Assembly (NCBI GenBank): GCA_005222975.1
Contig: NJBI01000032.1
Span: 1 to 40,802, forward strand
Origin: Promethearchaeota archaeon Loki_b31
GTDB taxonomy: Archaea; Asgardarchaeota; Lokiarchaeia; Sigyniarchaeales; SOKP01
Direction: 5' to 3'
Length of the DNA stretch: 40,802 bases
Below are positions 15,974-24,406 of the stretch, piece by piece. Both the position numbers and the translations under genes were made by a program. The notes beneath the pieces are model-generated. The model was not told the origin of the DNA, did not search any database, and saw nothing but the letters and a program-made list of their open reading frames with translations. Position 1 is the stretch's first letter; each line of letters begins with the position of its first letter.

Positions 15974-18124
15974 ATGTCTCAGAAAAAAAATCCAGTTGAA
16001 GAATTTGTATTTGAATTTTATGATGACGATTACGTTGAATCTTTAGAAAAAAAAGAACCCGAGATTATTGAGAAATATAAAGATATCGATTTTAAGGGTG
16101 CTTTAAACGAAGAACAGCTCGAGATAGTTAATAACATTAAAGGACCGATGTTAGTAATAGCGGGAGCGGGTTCAGGGAAGACGAGAACTATTGTTTATTC
16201 TGTCGCTAAATTATTAGTATCTGGAGTGAACCCTCGTGAGATAATGCTTGTCACCTTTACAAATAAAGCCGCTAAAGAAATGATTAAACGGGTAGAAATC
16301 CTATTAGGTAAGCGCCCAAAAGGTATATGGGCAGGGACATTTCACTCCATGGGAAATCGATTTTTAAGAAAGTACGCTAAAACGCTAGGTCTTAAGCCTA
16401 ATTTTACGATTATGGACCAAACAGATTCAAAAGGCTTGATGAAACTAGCGATTAATCAAGCAAATGTAAAAGAGTTTGAAGAAAGGTTTCCGAGTTCCGT
16501 AGTTGCTAAGAATATTTTATCTTATTCTATTAATTGTAACAAATCTATTCGCGAAGTCATACTTTGGAAGTATCCTCAATTTGACAAAGATAAAATTATT
16601 ACGAAGTTAAAAGAGGTACTTAACATCTACAAAACTAAAAAAGCACGCGATAATTTAGTAGATTTCGACGATCTATTAGTTTTTTGGAATAGGTTATTAG
16701 ACGAAAGGATGGTTGCTAGATCAATTGCTCAACGCATTAAATATGTGTTAGTAGACGAATATCAAGACACTAACTACATTCAAGACGAAATTATTAGCAA
16801 AATCGTAAAAGAAAATCCTAACCTAAATGTTATGGCCGTAGGAGATGACGCCCAGAGTATTTACGCGTTTCGAGGGGCTAACTTTGAAAACATATTAAAT
16901 TTTGAAAAGAAATACAAGGATTGCAAAAGATATGTTATAACTTATAACTACAGGAGCGTCCCTCAAATTCTCGACTTGGCGAACAATTCAATAAAACATA
17001 ACAAAAAACAGCACAAGAAAAACATGAAACCCGCTCGCCCTGAGGGAGAGCCTCCGTTTCAAGTAAATGTAGGAGATGACAGGGATCAAGCTCGTTTTAT
17101 TACTAGTCAAATCTTAAAATTACGCACTGATGATTACCAATTTTCTGAAATGGCGGTTCTCTGCCGAGCTAGTTTCCATTTGTTGCAAATCGAATTAGAA
17201 TTACAAGCTAAAAACATTCCATATGAAGTGCGAGCAGGTGTTGCATTTTTTGAAAAAGCCCATATTAAAGATCTATTGGCTCATTTGCGTATTATCGAAA
17301 ACCCTTACGACGAAATTGCGTGGTCGCGCGTTTTTTCTATAATTCCTGGGATTGGGGGCGCTTCAGCAGAAAAAATATTTCATGCAATATCAAGCACCAG
17401 TAACCCTCTCGAAACATTACTGAATAAATCTTTTTTCACTACAAAAATGAAAGGAGCTCGAATTCCAGAAAAAGGAAGGAAAAGGCTAGCATTACACGCA
17501 AAAAACTTAATTGATTTTACTTCTCAAGATGCTCCTGAAGAAATCATAAAAAGTTTAGTGAAAGTCTTAGAAGATCATATTAAATCTAAATATGAAAATT
17601 GGCAAGAAAGAATAGATGATTTGACTCAACTTGGAGTATACGCTCAAAAATATCCAACAATTCGGAGATTTTTAGAAACTCTTAGTTTGAACGTCTCTTC
17701 TATTGAATCGAAATCCGTTCAAATGGGCATTCAAACAGAAGACGAAAAACCCTTAGTACTTTCTACGATTCATCGAGCTAAAGGTCTTGAATGGCGAGTA
17801 GTGTTTATACCTATGTTGTGCGAAGATTTCTTTCCTTCAAGTCGAGTTGTAGGAGACGCCGATGCCTACGAGGAAGAACGGAGGGTTTTTTATGTTGCCA
17901 CAACTAGAGCGAAAGACCAATTGTATTTGGTATCACCCTCTATGGTTAGAACATATAGAGGTTATCAAACGGGTAGATTATCACAGTTTATAACTGAACT
18001 TAAACCAAACGTGTATCAGAAATCCTCGGTTCAATTTAAATCTACAAATGAAAAAGACAAAAGAAAAAATAAGAACTTAAAACCAAATTTTATTAGCGCT
18101 TTCGACATAAAAAATAATAGATAA
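15974..18124 (+). CDS. UvrD/Rep-family SF1A DNA helicase
   Basis: A 716-residue superfamily 1A 3'-5' DNA helicase. Walker A AGAGSGKT is at residues 63-70, motif Ia is VTFTNKAAKEM, motif II is LVDEYQDTNYIQ, motif III is VGDDAQSIYAFRGA, motif IV is YNYRSVPQIL, motif V is STIHRAKGLEW, and motif VI is VFYVATTRAKDQLYL. All are intact, so it should be active. The roughly 40 residues before the Q-motif (FKGALNEEQLEIV) and the basic C-terminal tail are extra to the core. Such enzymes act in repair and in removing replication blocks. UvrD-type helicases are more typical of bacteria; presence in an archaeon suggests transfer or an Asgard/haloarchaeal-type lineage. It is a single gene with its own upstream region. 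Confidence 0.95.
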   Translation: MSQKKNPVEEFVFEFYDDDYVESLEKKEPEIIEKYKDIDFKGALNEEQLEIVNNIKGPMLVIAGAGSGKTRTIVYSVAKLLVSGVNPREIMLVTFTNKAAKEMIKRVEILLGKRPKGIWAGTFHSMGNRFLRKYAKTLGLKPNFTIMDQTDSKGLMKLAINQANVKEFEERFPSSVVAKNILSYSINCNKSIREVILWKYPQFDKDKIITKLKEVLNIYKTKKARDNLVDFDDLLVFWNRLLDERMVARSIAQRIKYVLVDEYQDTNYIQDEIISKIVKENPNLNVMAVGDDAQSIYAFRGANFENILNFEKKYKDCKRYVITYNYRSVPQILDLANNSIKHNKKQHKKNMKPARPEGEPPFQVNVGDDRDQARFITSQILKLRTDDYQFSEMAVLCRASFHLLQIELELQAKNIPYEVRAGVAFFEKAHIKDLLAHLRIIENPYDEIAWSRVFSIIPGIGGASAEKIFHAISSTSNPLETLLNKSFFTTKMKGARIPEKGRKRLALHAKNLIDFTSQDAPEEIIKSLVKVLEDHIKSKYENWQERIDDLTQLGVYAQKYPTIRRFLETLSLNVSSIESKSVQMGIQTEDEKPLVLSTIHRAKGLEWRVVFIPMLCEDFFPSSRVVGDADAYEEERRVFYVATTRAKDQLYLVSPSMVRTYRGYQTGRLSQFITELKPNVYQKSSVQFKSTNEKDKRKNKNLKPNFISAFDIKNNR

Positions 18125-18207
18125 AAATTGAAAACCTCAAAGCCTTTAGCGGTAAATTCCAATCAGATTTCGAATAATATCCAATTTGGCATTAAACATA
18201 AAAAAAT

Positions 18208-18230
18208 GTTTTATTTAGCTTAAATAAAAC
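18208..18230. repeat. Perfect 10-bp inverted repeat with 3-base centre
   Basis: Arms GTTTTATTTA (18208-18217) and TAAATAAAAC (18221-18230) flank GCT. It lies 84 bases after the helicase stop and about 75 bases before the TATA box of the 18348 gene. A second, weaker dyad (AAACAT/ATGTTT, 18194-18211) overlaps its left arm. It could be a hairpin at the helicase transcript end or an operator for the winged-helix gene. A 10-bp perfect match is unlikely to be trivial even in AT-rich DNA, but function is not shown. Confidence 0.45.
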
Positions 18231-18308
18231 CCTAATACAATAAACATGTATTCGTAGCATGTCTTACTGTAATCATATCCACAAAATCCGTGAGTGTATT
18301 TAAAATAA

Positions 18309-18320
18309 AAAGATATATAT
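18309..18320 (+). promoter_or_regulatory. TATA-like box for the 18348 operon
   Basis: The run AAAGATATATAT lies 28-39 bases before the ATG at 18348, after an A-rich stretch that could serve as the BRE. This spacing is right for archaeal TBP/TFB with transcription starting at or very near the ATG. Confidence 0.5.
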
Positions 18321-18347
18321 AGCCTATTATGGTATTTTTAATTAACC

Positions 18348-18812
18348 ATGTCTCAATCTTATAAAGATTTTTTAAAAAAATATAATATTGACGATTTTAA
18401 AACGAAATTACAGCTTTCTGGACACACAAAAATAGATTTCTATAACGATATTGACAAATTATTAAGGGGTATATGTATTATTTTCGATAAACTTTCAAGT
18501 ATTGCGCCTATGAGGGGCGCACAGGTATTAATGGGCTTGGCAAAATTGCACGAAACAAACGATGTTATAAATAAAACGGATGTCAAAAAGTGTCTAAACA
18601 TCGATAGATTAGAGAAATTAAAATATGCCTTTGATTATTTGGAAAATGCTGGTTATATAAAGATTGAGAAAAAAACAGAAAAATTTCATATTGTAAAATT
18701 AAACGAAGAAGATAATCCAGATCTAACAGTATTTCGAGAAATTGTTCAAAAATATTGGAAATCTCCTTTAGAAGAAAAGGAGAAAATAAAAAAATGGAGC
18801 GAGGAAATATGA
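18348..18812 (+). CDS. Winged-helix-like protein (154 aa)
   Basis: A 154-residue soluble protein. After an N-terminal helical part, residues about 62-110 read like a winged helix: helix MRGAQVLMGLAKLHE, then NKTDVKKCLNIDRLEKLKYA as the recognition helices, and an AGYIKIEKKTEKFHIVKL wing. The C-terminus is charged and helical. Its stop overlaps the start of the next gene (ATGA at 18809-18812), which means tight translational coupling to a four-TM protein. A regulator controlling, or sensing through, its membrane partner is plausible but unproven. Confidence 0.8.
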   Translation: MSQSYKDFLKKYNIDDFKTKLQLSGHTKIDFYNDIDKLLRGICIIFDKLSSIAPMRGAQVLMGLAKLHETNDVINKTDVKKCLNIDRLEKLKYAFDYLENAGYIKIEKKTEKFHIVKLNEEDNPDLTVFREIVQKYWKSPLEEKEKIKKWSEEI

Positions 18813-19801
18813 GAAATTCCCTTAAAAGTATATCAGAGTTGAACTTCGAAAATGAACAGGGCATATTTGATTCCGCAAAAATAATCAGATCAGAGTATCT
18901 TAAAAAAGCCTTAAAATCTATTGCGTGTATAATCGCAATTTTAACTGTAGCGCTAAGCTATTTAGTATTTGTTTATTTACCTTATTTAGACAACAATTCG
19001 TTCAATTATTTAATCTCGGGAACTTATCCCTCGGGAAGCAATATATTCCCGTTAGATTTGACTTTAAGCTGGTCGTTATTTAGCACGTCTATTTTTTTGA
19101 TAATATATTTAATAAAAGCGATATACCTTAAATTTACGCCCTCTTTAATTAGATACATCGAACGGGAGACTAAACACATTGGGTTTGAATTTAAGAAGAG
19201 ATTTGAAAGTATGGGGCTTTTTATTATTTTAAATGTCGTTGCTATTGTTATTCTGTTTTATTTAGACATCAAAGCTCTTCACTTTAACAATACATATTGG
19301 AGTATTCTCTTTAGGAATACGTTTGTTATATATCTATTTATGAGCATAACGTTACCGATCATTTGGATATTTAGAAACGATAAATTTGTCATTAAAGTAA
19401 AGGAAAATGTCTTTATAGAATGTGATCTACACTATAATCTTAGCAAAAAGGAAGATTACGATCCTAATTTACTAGGAATTATTTTAACCTCAAATCGTTT
19501 ATGTTCTAAATTTGATAAATCTGGAAAATACATATACTCGAAAATATCAGAAAATAGATGGCTAAAAAAAAACGACACCTCTGCAATTTCACCATACCTA
19601 CATTTTCAAGAATTTTCGGTTCCTTATAACTTTCAGAAGCAGTTTTTAAACATTACATTAGCTCTTAACGAGTGGGAAAACAACTACGACAGTAATTTAG
19701 ATTTAATGAACTATTATTTTTCAACTTACTATCTTAATAATAAGATAAAGAAATATCCTGGCGAAGACCAACTAATCTATCTGAAATTTTTAAATCACTA
19801 A
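18809..19801 (+). CDS. Four-TM membrane protein with large soluble C-terminal domain
   Basis: A 330-residue protein read from the ATG at 18809, which overlaps the previous stop (ATGA) and is preceded by GAGGAA as a ribosome site. In-frame starts at 18755 (TTG) and 18794 (ATG) would lengthen it but run further into the upstream gene. Hydrophobic segments lie at about residues 36-56, 85-108, 134-153 and 167-186. The remaining roughly 140 residues are soluble and cytosolic by the positive-inside rule, with no motif I recognise. Coupled to the winged-helix gene, it may form a membrane sensor pair. The family is unknown. Confidence 0.8.
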   Translation: MRNSLKSISELNFENEQGIFDSAKIIRSEYLKKALKSIACIIAILTVALSYLVFVYLPYLDNNSFNYLISGTYPSGSNIFPLDLTLSWSLFSTSIFLIIYLIKAIYLKFTPSLIRYIERETKHIGFEFKKRFESMGLFIILNVVAIVILFYLDIKALHFNNTYWSILFRNTFVIYLFMSITLPIIWIFRNDKFVIKVKENVFIECDLHYNLSKKEDYDPNLLGIILTSNRLCSKFDKSGKYIYSKISENRWLKKNDTSAISPYLHFQEFSVPYNFQKQFLNITLALNEWENNYDSNLDLMNYYFSTYYLNNKIKKYPGEDQLIYLKFLNH

Positions 19802-19847
19802 AACTATTTTTTTTCAATGAAGGAATGAGAGTAATAAAATTATTTGA

Positions 19848-20498
19848 TTAAATAAAATATTTTTGCTGTAGAACTGCATACTCGTTATAATCTGTAAACT
19901 CTTCATCAACAAGCGATGCAATTATTTCGTATAACTGCCGGAAAAGCTCTTCAGGGAAAGCTTTGTGCTCAAATATAATGTCACAAACTAACTCTTCTGT
20001 TAGTATTTGTGAATTAATTGGTCGATTATATAGTAAAAATTTCATCATGGAAGCATCTATTTTGGATTTTACAATATTTTTAATAATATTTAAGCTTAAA
20101 TCTCGCTTTGGATCGATAAAATAAGGAAAGTTCATGTCATCGAAAATTTTAATATACCCTAAAGTAGAAGTTATATTATCAACGCAATATTCTAACGAGC
20201 TGATTTGAAGGGAAAACTTATCGCAAAAATCTTTTTTCTTATCGTGGGCAGGAAACGCAAAAGGATGTCTTTGAACTATGTAATAAGCGGCTATAAAAAA
20301 TTTAAATAGATTATGTGGTATTTTTTCTTTAATTCTTAGATATCTATAAACTAAAGAGACCGTGTCAAGTATGAAATCTTGATTAATGTCAAATTGCTTT
20401 AAAAATTCTTCTCCGTCCTTAATTAAGTCAACTGTTATTCGATCTTTCGTGTTTATTATTTCATAATTAGTAGGATATAATTCTAACAATTCACACAC
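19848..20498 (-). CDS. Uncharacterised protein, possible cyclin-fold/TFB-like
   Basis: A 216-residue all-helical protein. Residues about 42-115 have the spacing of one cyclin box: FILDTVSLVYRYLRIKEKIP, then LFKFFIAAYYIVQRHPFAF, then DFCDKFSLQISSLEYCVDNI. This parallels the archaeal TFB pattern in which an Ala-Ala-x-Tyr-x-x-x-Arg helix is followed by a helix-turn-helix. There is no N-terminal zinc ribbon or B-finger, so it is not a normal TFB. It is divergent from the RHH gene, with two inverted repeats in between. The cyclin assignment is tentative; an unrelated helical fold is possible. Confidence 0.75.
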   Translation of the reverse strand: MCELLELYPTNYEIINTKDRITVDLIKDGEEFLKQFDINQDFILDTVSLVYRYLRIKEKIPHNLFKFFIAAYYIVQRHPFAFPAHDKKKDFCDKFSLQISSLEYCVDNITSTLGYIKIFDDMNFPYFIDPKRDLSLNIIKNIVKSKIDASMMKFLLYNRPINSQILTEELVCDIIFEHKAFPEELFRQLYEIIASLVDEEFTDYNEYAVLQQKYFI

Positions 20499-20531
20499 GT
20501 AACCTTAACATTTATATTTTTTTCAAGAAAA

Positions 20532-20552
20532 TATCGAAATATCACTTCGATA
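20532..20552. promoter_or_regulatory. Inverted repeat in divergent promoter (site 1)
   Basis: Arms TATCGAA (20532-20538) and TTCGATA (20546-20552) flank seven bases. It lies 34 bases before the start of the 20498 minus-strand gene. It could act on that promoter together with the second dyad. Confidence 0.4.
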
Positions 20553-20583
20553 ATATACAAATAACATAACATCTATTTAAATG

Positions 20584-20619
20584 TTGCACTCCGTGATCAT
20601 CTTATGATCGATTATGCAA
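20584..20619. promoter_or_regulatory. Nested inverted repeat next to the RHH gene TATA box (site 2)
   Basis: The inner arms GATCAT (20595-20600) and ATGATC (20604-20609) are separated by CTT. Outer arms TTGCA (20584-20588) and TGCAA (20615-20619) are nearly concentric. The site ends four bases before a TATA-like TTTAAATA (20623-20630), a typical place for control of an archaeal promoter. The neighbouring gene encodes an RHH protein, a class that often controls its own promoter, so autoregulation is an attractive inference. Confidence 0.45.
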
Positions 20620-20678
20620 AACTTTAAATACTCTAAAGATCATTTCCTTAGTAACTCCAAATTTTTGTCGGTTTAAAA

Positions 20679-21131
20679 ATGACGCCATCTAACAGTAGCG
20701 AAGAAAATGAGAAGAAAAAGCCAAAAATGGATAGAGTTACTGTTAGTCTAGATGAATTTGATTATAAAGTCATTAGTAAGATGGCTAAAAATAGGAATAT
20801 AGGTTTATCAGAAGCAACAAGAATTGTGATTCATAATTGGATTGAAACCAATCCAGATATATTAAGGACCAATTATGGTGTTAATATCAAAGAGCTTACA
20901 GAAGAGATAGCTTTGGCTTCTATGATTGACTCTATGAACGAGATTATAAATAAATTACCACAAATTTTTCAATTGGTTGATGATATCAGCTTAATAGATT
21001 TAGCAGACCATTTAGAGATTAATGTGAAAGCAGTAAAGCATTTATTTTTCACACAAGGTGAAAAAATAACGAAATTGGGTATGAATCTAAAATTTAAGGG
21101 AGATAGAATCTATAAGTTGAATCCGAGGTAA
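20679..21131 (+). CDS. Ribbon-helix-helix regulator with C-terminal helical/HTH part
   Basis: A 150-residue DNA-binding protein. After a charged lead, residues 17-52 form a CopG/MetJ-type ribbon-helix-helix: strand MDRVTVSLDEFD, helix YKVISKMAKNRN, the turn IGLSEATR and helix IVIHNWIE. Residues about 95-150 look like a second helix-turn-helix (LIDLADHLEINVKAVKHLFF) and a short wing, which could bind DNA or dimerise. An ATG at 20679 lies 49 bases after the TATA box. Small genes follow at 21138 and 21332 with good ribosome sites, so it heads an operon. Targets probably include its own dyads at 20532-20619. Confidence 0.88.
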   Translation: MTPSNSSEENEKKKPKMDRVTVSLDEFDYKVISKMAKNRNIGLSEATRIVIHNWIETNPDILRTNYGVNIKELTEEIALASMIDSMNEIINKLPQIFQLVDDISLIDLADHLEINVKAVKHLFFTQGEKITKLGMNLKFKGDRIYKLNPR

Positions 21132-21137
21132 ATCTAA

Positions 21138-21308
21138 ATGGATAGGGTAAGAACTAAAGAATTTTCTGGGAATCTTGGATATATTAAAGAAATATCTGAT
21201 ATTTATTCCGGTGAGGAAACTATACGATTTGATAACCGACATCCCATTTACAAAACCTTAATGAAATTAGAGTTTGAAGATATTCTTCGAAGTTTTCTAA
21301 GAAAATAA
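21138..21308 (+). CDS. Small 56-residue protein in the RHH operon
   Basis: An open frame of 56 codons, MDRVRTKEFSG... ending RSFLRK, starting six bases after the RHH stop. The ribosome site GAGGT (21125-21129) lies eight bases before the ATG. The composition is charged and soluble, with no membrane segment. The clean start, site and spacing support a real gene. Function unknown; it could be a partner of the RHH protein. Confidence 0.65.
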   Translation: MDRVRTKEFSGNLGYIKEISDIYSGEETIRFDNRHPIYKTLMKLEFEDILRSFLRK

Positions 21309-21331
21309 TTATTAATTAAGGGGAATCTAAA

Positions 21332-21535
21332 ATGAGCACTGAAAATATTAGAAAAGCCATTCGTGAAAGATTAGAAGAAATATACGGGGCAGATTCAGAA
21401 TTTCAGTATAATCTTTCGAAAGTTGTAATACCCTTTTCTGAATTCTTTAAAAAGTCAGATTCTATTGACGATGAGAAAGAATCTTCCAGTGAAAGTAAAG
21501 TGGAATATAAAAAACTTTTAAAGCAAGCGCTTTAG
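21332..21535 (+). CDS. Small 67-residue acidic protein in the RHH operon
   Basis: A helical N-terminal half (NIRKAIRERLEEIYGADSEF) and an acidic Ser/Asp/Glu C-terminal half. AGGGG (21319-21323) precedes the ATG by eight bases. Both this gene and the one before it share the sequence AATCTAAAATG or AATCTAAATG at the start. It lies 23 bases after the 21138 gene, so the three genes form one unit. Function unknown. Confidence 0.7.
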   Translation: MSTENIRKAIRERLEEIYGADSEFQYNLSKVVIPFSEFFKKSDSIDDEKESSSESKVEYKKLLKQAL

Positions 21536-21683
21536 GTTAAATTGAAGTAAGTTAAGCTTATTTTCTTGTAAGTAATAAAAAGAATTATAGGTTCTTTCCT
21601 ATCTAAAAATTTAAAAAATCGTTATTTAATTATTATTTAATACGAATTTTAAAATTGTAATTAATTAATTTTAAGGTAATTTT

Positions 21684-22055
21684 ATGGCAGAAGAAGAAGA
21701 AGAGGAAGAAAATGGTTATGCGTTAGTTAAAGCAGAATTAGAATTATTTCACGAAGTGCTTTTCAAAAGAATAATGGATGTAATGGAAAAACCAGAAGTT
21801 GATTCAAATCCATTCGAGGAAATGATAAAGATTTTAAGTAGGTTAAGCGAAATCTTTAGCTTTAAAAGCATGATTTCTATAATTCCTGAATTAGTAGCAT
21901 ATGCAGTAAGATATGGGATGATGGTAGAACAAGCTTACGATAAAGATCCTACTAGATTGAAGGAAGACGAACAAGGCTATAACGCCGAGAAAGAAGAAAA
22001 AAAGAGAAGGTCAGTTATAAAAAAGGATTTAGATAAACTTAATCTATACCTATAA
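21684..22055 (+). CDS. Small 123-residue helical protein, unknown
   Basis: Starts with a run of glutamates (EEEEEEE), then amphipathic helices: KAELELFHEVLFKRIMDV, FEEMIKILSRLSEIF and MISIIPELVAYAVRYGMM. It ends with a Lys/Glu-rich tail. The protein looks like a helical bundle or oligomerisation unit. A 148-base AT-rich gap separates it from the RHH operon, so it probably has its own promoter. No family recognised. Confidence 0.75.
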   Translation: MAEEEEEEENGYALVKAELELFHEVLFKRIMDVMEKPEVDSNPFEEMIKILSRLSEIFSFKSMISIIPELVAYAVRYGMMVEQAYDKDPTRLKEDEQGYNAEKEEKKRRSVIKKDLDKLNLYL

Positions 22056-22215
22056 TAATTTTCTATTTTTTATCTCAACATTTGTTCAATAACTTTTTTA
22101 TGGCATTTATTTTATTAGCTTATTTATAAATATTTTGATGAAAACCGCCGATTTGTTCTAACAATTTTCTAATCCTAAATAATAAATAAAAAAAAAAGAG
22201 AGTAAAAAAAAAGAG

Positions 22216-22908
22216 TTATAATTGATGTCCACATTCAATACAGAAAGCAGAGCCTTCTAGCAGTTTTTTTCCACATTCAGGACAGGATAAAAATTTTTTT
22301 TCGACCTCAGGTAAAGGTTTTACTATAGTTTGAGTTGTAGGTTCAGACTTTAATTCAGGTTCAACTGACTTTCTCTTTTTTATAATTGTTCTCGCAATTA
22401 CTGCACCTACAACAACTACTACAGCTACTACAATAAGAATTATGTATAGATAATCTAAAATATTACCCAATGCAGATCCCCGAGTAATTGTGTATCTCAC
22501 AGTACTACTTTCAGTACCGTCATTTAGAAATATTACAGAATAATCACTATCATCGGTTGTTACTGTATAAGACCATTTTCCTTGGTTTGAGTCATTGTCT
22601 TTTTTAATATAACTAGATGGCGCACCCATTAACATTAAAGTCACACCTTCTCTTAGATATACATCAAGTGAAGTTCCCGAAATTATTTCATATTCAACAT
22701 TTATTATATCATTTGCATTACATCCAACGATATTAATGATTGATGCGGTGTTAGGGCCAAGTGTTTCTGTATCGGATTCTGAAAAAATAGCATAAGCGGT
22801 GTTTGCATTACTAACTATAATTATTGTTAATAGTATTAAAACAAAACAGGATGTTAACTTATATTTGTTATTTTTTATTAGTTTTTCATTAGAAAATTTT
22901 TTTCTCAT
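22216..22908 (-). CDS. Secreted/membrane protein with C-terminal zinc ribbon
   Basis: A 230-residue protein with an N-terminal signal peptide or anchor (residues 16-42, cleaved perhaps after TAYA). An external beta-rich domain of about 100 residues follows (43-145). A second TM helix (about 147-170) is followed by a basic stop-transfer KKRK. The cytosolic tail ends with a rubredoxin-like zinc ribbon, CPECGKK ... CIECG, at residues about 208-228. The topology places the extracellular domain outside and the zinc ribbon inside. It resembles other zinc-ribbon membrane proteins of Asgard archaea, where the ribbon is a likely docking module. The role is unknown. Confidence 0.8.
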   Translation of the reverse strand: MRKKFSNEKLIKNNKYKLTSCFVLILLTIIIVSNANTAYAIFSESDTETLGPNTASIINIVGCNANDIINVEYEIISGTSLDVYLREGVTLMLMGAPSSYIKKDNDSNQGKWSYTVTTDDSDYSVIFLNDGTESSTVRYTITRGSALGNILDYLYIILIVVAVVVVVGAVIARTIIKKRKSVEPELKSEPTTQTIVKPLPEVEKKFLSCPECGKKLLEGSAFCIECGHQL

Positions 22909-23301
22909 ATATTTTCACATCATTTAATTGTTTGATAAATTAAATTTCAAATAATATAATTACATAATAGTTTATAAAATAATTAGGACTGATTTTTTAT
23001 AAAAATAAACCAGTATCAAACTAATTTAATTTTTTAGTTATTTCAAAGCAAATAATTAAAGCCATAATAAGGAAAAGCCAAATAATCTATTTTCAATTAT
23101 TTATAATGCTAACAATTATTTTAATAAAAAGAAGTAATTTAGAATTAAAATTCGCGCGATATTCTTAAAGATAATAATTCTATTGCTAGTAATATTTTTA
23201 ATAACATTTATTATTTAATGTAGCCTAAAAGTATATTAAAACTAAGTAAAATTTTATAATTAGTTAAATTAAAATTTAGTAAGAAATCCGTGAAAATTTT
23301 T
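22909..23301. other. Intergenic region, promoters only
   Basis: About 390 bases of very AT-rich sequence between two divergent genes. I see no protein-like frame, RNA gene or strong inverted repeat. It presumably carries the promoters of the zinc-ribbon protein and the PhzF-like protein. Confidence 0.5.
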
Positions 23302-24192
23302 ATGAAAGAACTACAAACCGAAGGTCTCACTTTTTATATAGTTGATGTTTTTGCTGAATATAGATACTCGGGAAACCAACTCGCTGTGGTTATTAGTGGA
23401 AATAGACTGTTAGACGAGGAGATGCAATTAATAGCTAAGGAAATGAATTTTTCAGAAACCAGCTTTATCACATCCATCGAAAATTACGATGTTAGGATAT
23501 TCACTCCTAAAGTAGAGTTACCGTTTGCCGGACATCCCACGATTGGAACGGCGTATGTATTGCAGCAAGAATTTATAAAATCAAAAACGAAAACGCTATC
23601 TTTAAACTTAAAAATCGGTCAAATTGCCATATTATTTAAATACAAAGGAGAAATTACTTCCGAGATTTGGATGGAGCACAAGGAGCCTACATTCAACGGT
23701 TTTTTCGCTCCCGATTTAGTAGCTGATGTTTTAAACTTAAATGAAAGCGATATTGACGGCAGATTTAGAATTCAAGGCGTTTCTACTGGTGTCCCTACGA
23801 TCATTGTGCCTTTAAAGTCGTTAGACGCTGTAAAACGCGTAAAAATTGATCTCGAAAAGTACTACGATCTAATCGAAAATACTCAAGCTAAAACCATCTT
23901 GGTATTTTGCCCCGAAACTTATAACAAAAAGAACGATTTAAATGTTCGTTTCTTTGCCGATTTCTACGGTGTTCCAGAAGATCCCGCAACAGGTTCAGCA
24001 AACGGTTGTTTAGCCTCCTATTTGGTAAAACACGAATATTTTGGTAAGAAAAAGATTGATATACGCGTCGAGCAAGGCTACGAAATGGGGAGAAAATCTC
24101 TACTCCTATTAAGAGCCGAAGAGAAGGGAGGAAAATATTTTATAGCCGTAGGCGGTAAAGCAATAATAGTAGCTAAAGGAAAATTATTGTAA
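23302..24192 (+). CDS. PhzF-like isomerase/epimerase-fold protein
   Basis: A PhzF-family protein, a fold related to diaminopimelate epimerase whose members isomerise small cyclic or amino-acid-like substrates. From the ATG at 23302 it has 296 residues, normal for the family; a GTG at 23290 would add four. Key motifs are YSGNQLAVV (about 23-31), the catalytic Glu in NFSETSFI (Glu52), ELPFAGHPTIGTAYVL (about 73-88) and EDPATGSANGCLA (about 230-242). All conserved positions look intact. There is no phenazine cluster here, so the true substrate is unknown. It has no close partner. Confidence 0.93.
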   Translation: MKELQTEGLTFYIVDVFAEYRYSGNQLAVVISGNRLLDEEMQLIAKEMNFSETSFITSIENYDVRIFTPKVELPFAGHPTIGTAYVLQQEFIKSKTKTLSLNLKIGQIAILFKYKGEITSEIWMEHKEPTFNGFFAPDLVADVLNLNESDIDGRFRIQGVSTGVPTIIVPLKSLDAVKRVKIDLEKYYDLIENTQAKTILVFCPETYNKKNDLNVRFFADFYGVPEDPATGSANGCLASYLVKHEYFGKKKIDIRVEQGYEMGRKSLLLLRAEEKGGKYFIAVGGKAIIVAKGKLL

Positions 24193-24406
24193 AAGCTACT
24201 TATAGGACAGTTCGTAATGCATTTAGCTTCAATAAGATTTGTGGTGTCTGACAAGACTTTCAAAAAAACACTAAATCTTTAAATATTTCGCTCTAAACAA
24301 TCCATTAACTTATTTTAGTGAAATAACCATATAAAAATTTCAAAATAGCATTCAATAAAAGGAATAAAAAAATAAAAAAGAAGTTAAGAGCGCGTATTCT
24401 TGAAAT

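Noticed and set aside
18755..18808. Longer TTG start for the four-TM protein
   Set aside because: It overlaps the upstream gene by 58 bases; the ATGA at 18809 with a GAGGAA site is the normal coupled start.
21684..22055. Archaellum or chemotaxis component in the small-gene cluster
   Set aside because: The helical protein has no signature of these systems, and no partner genes lie nearby.
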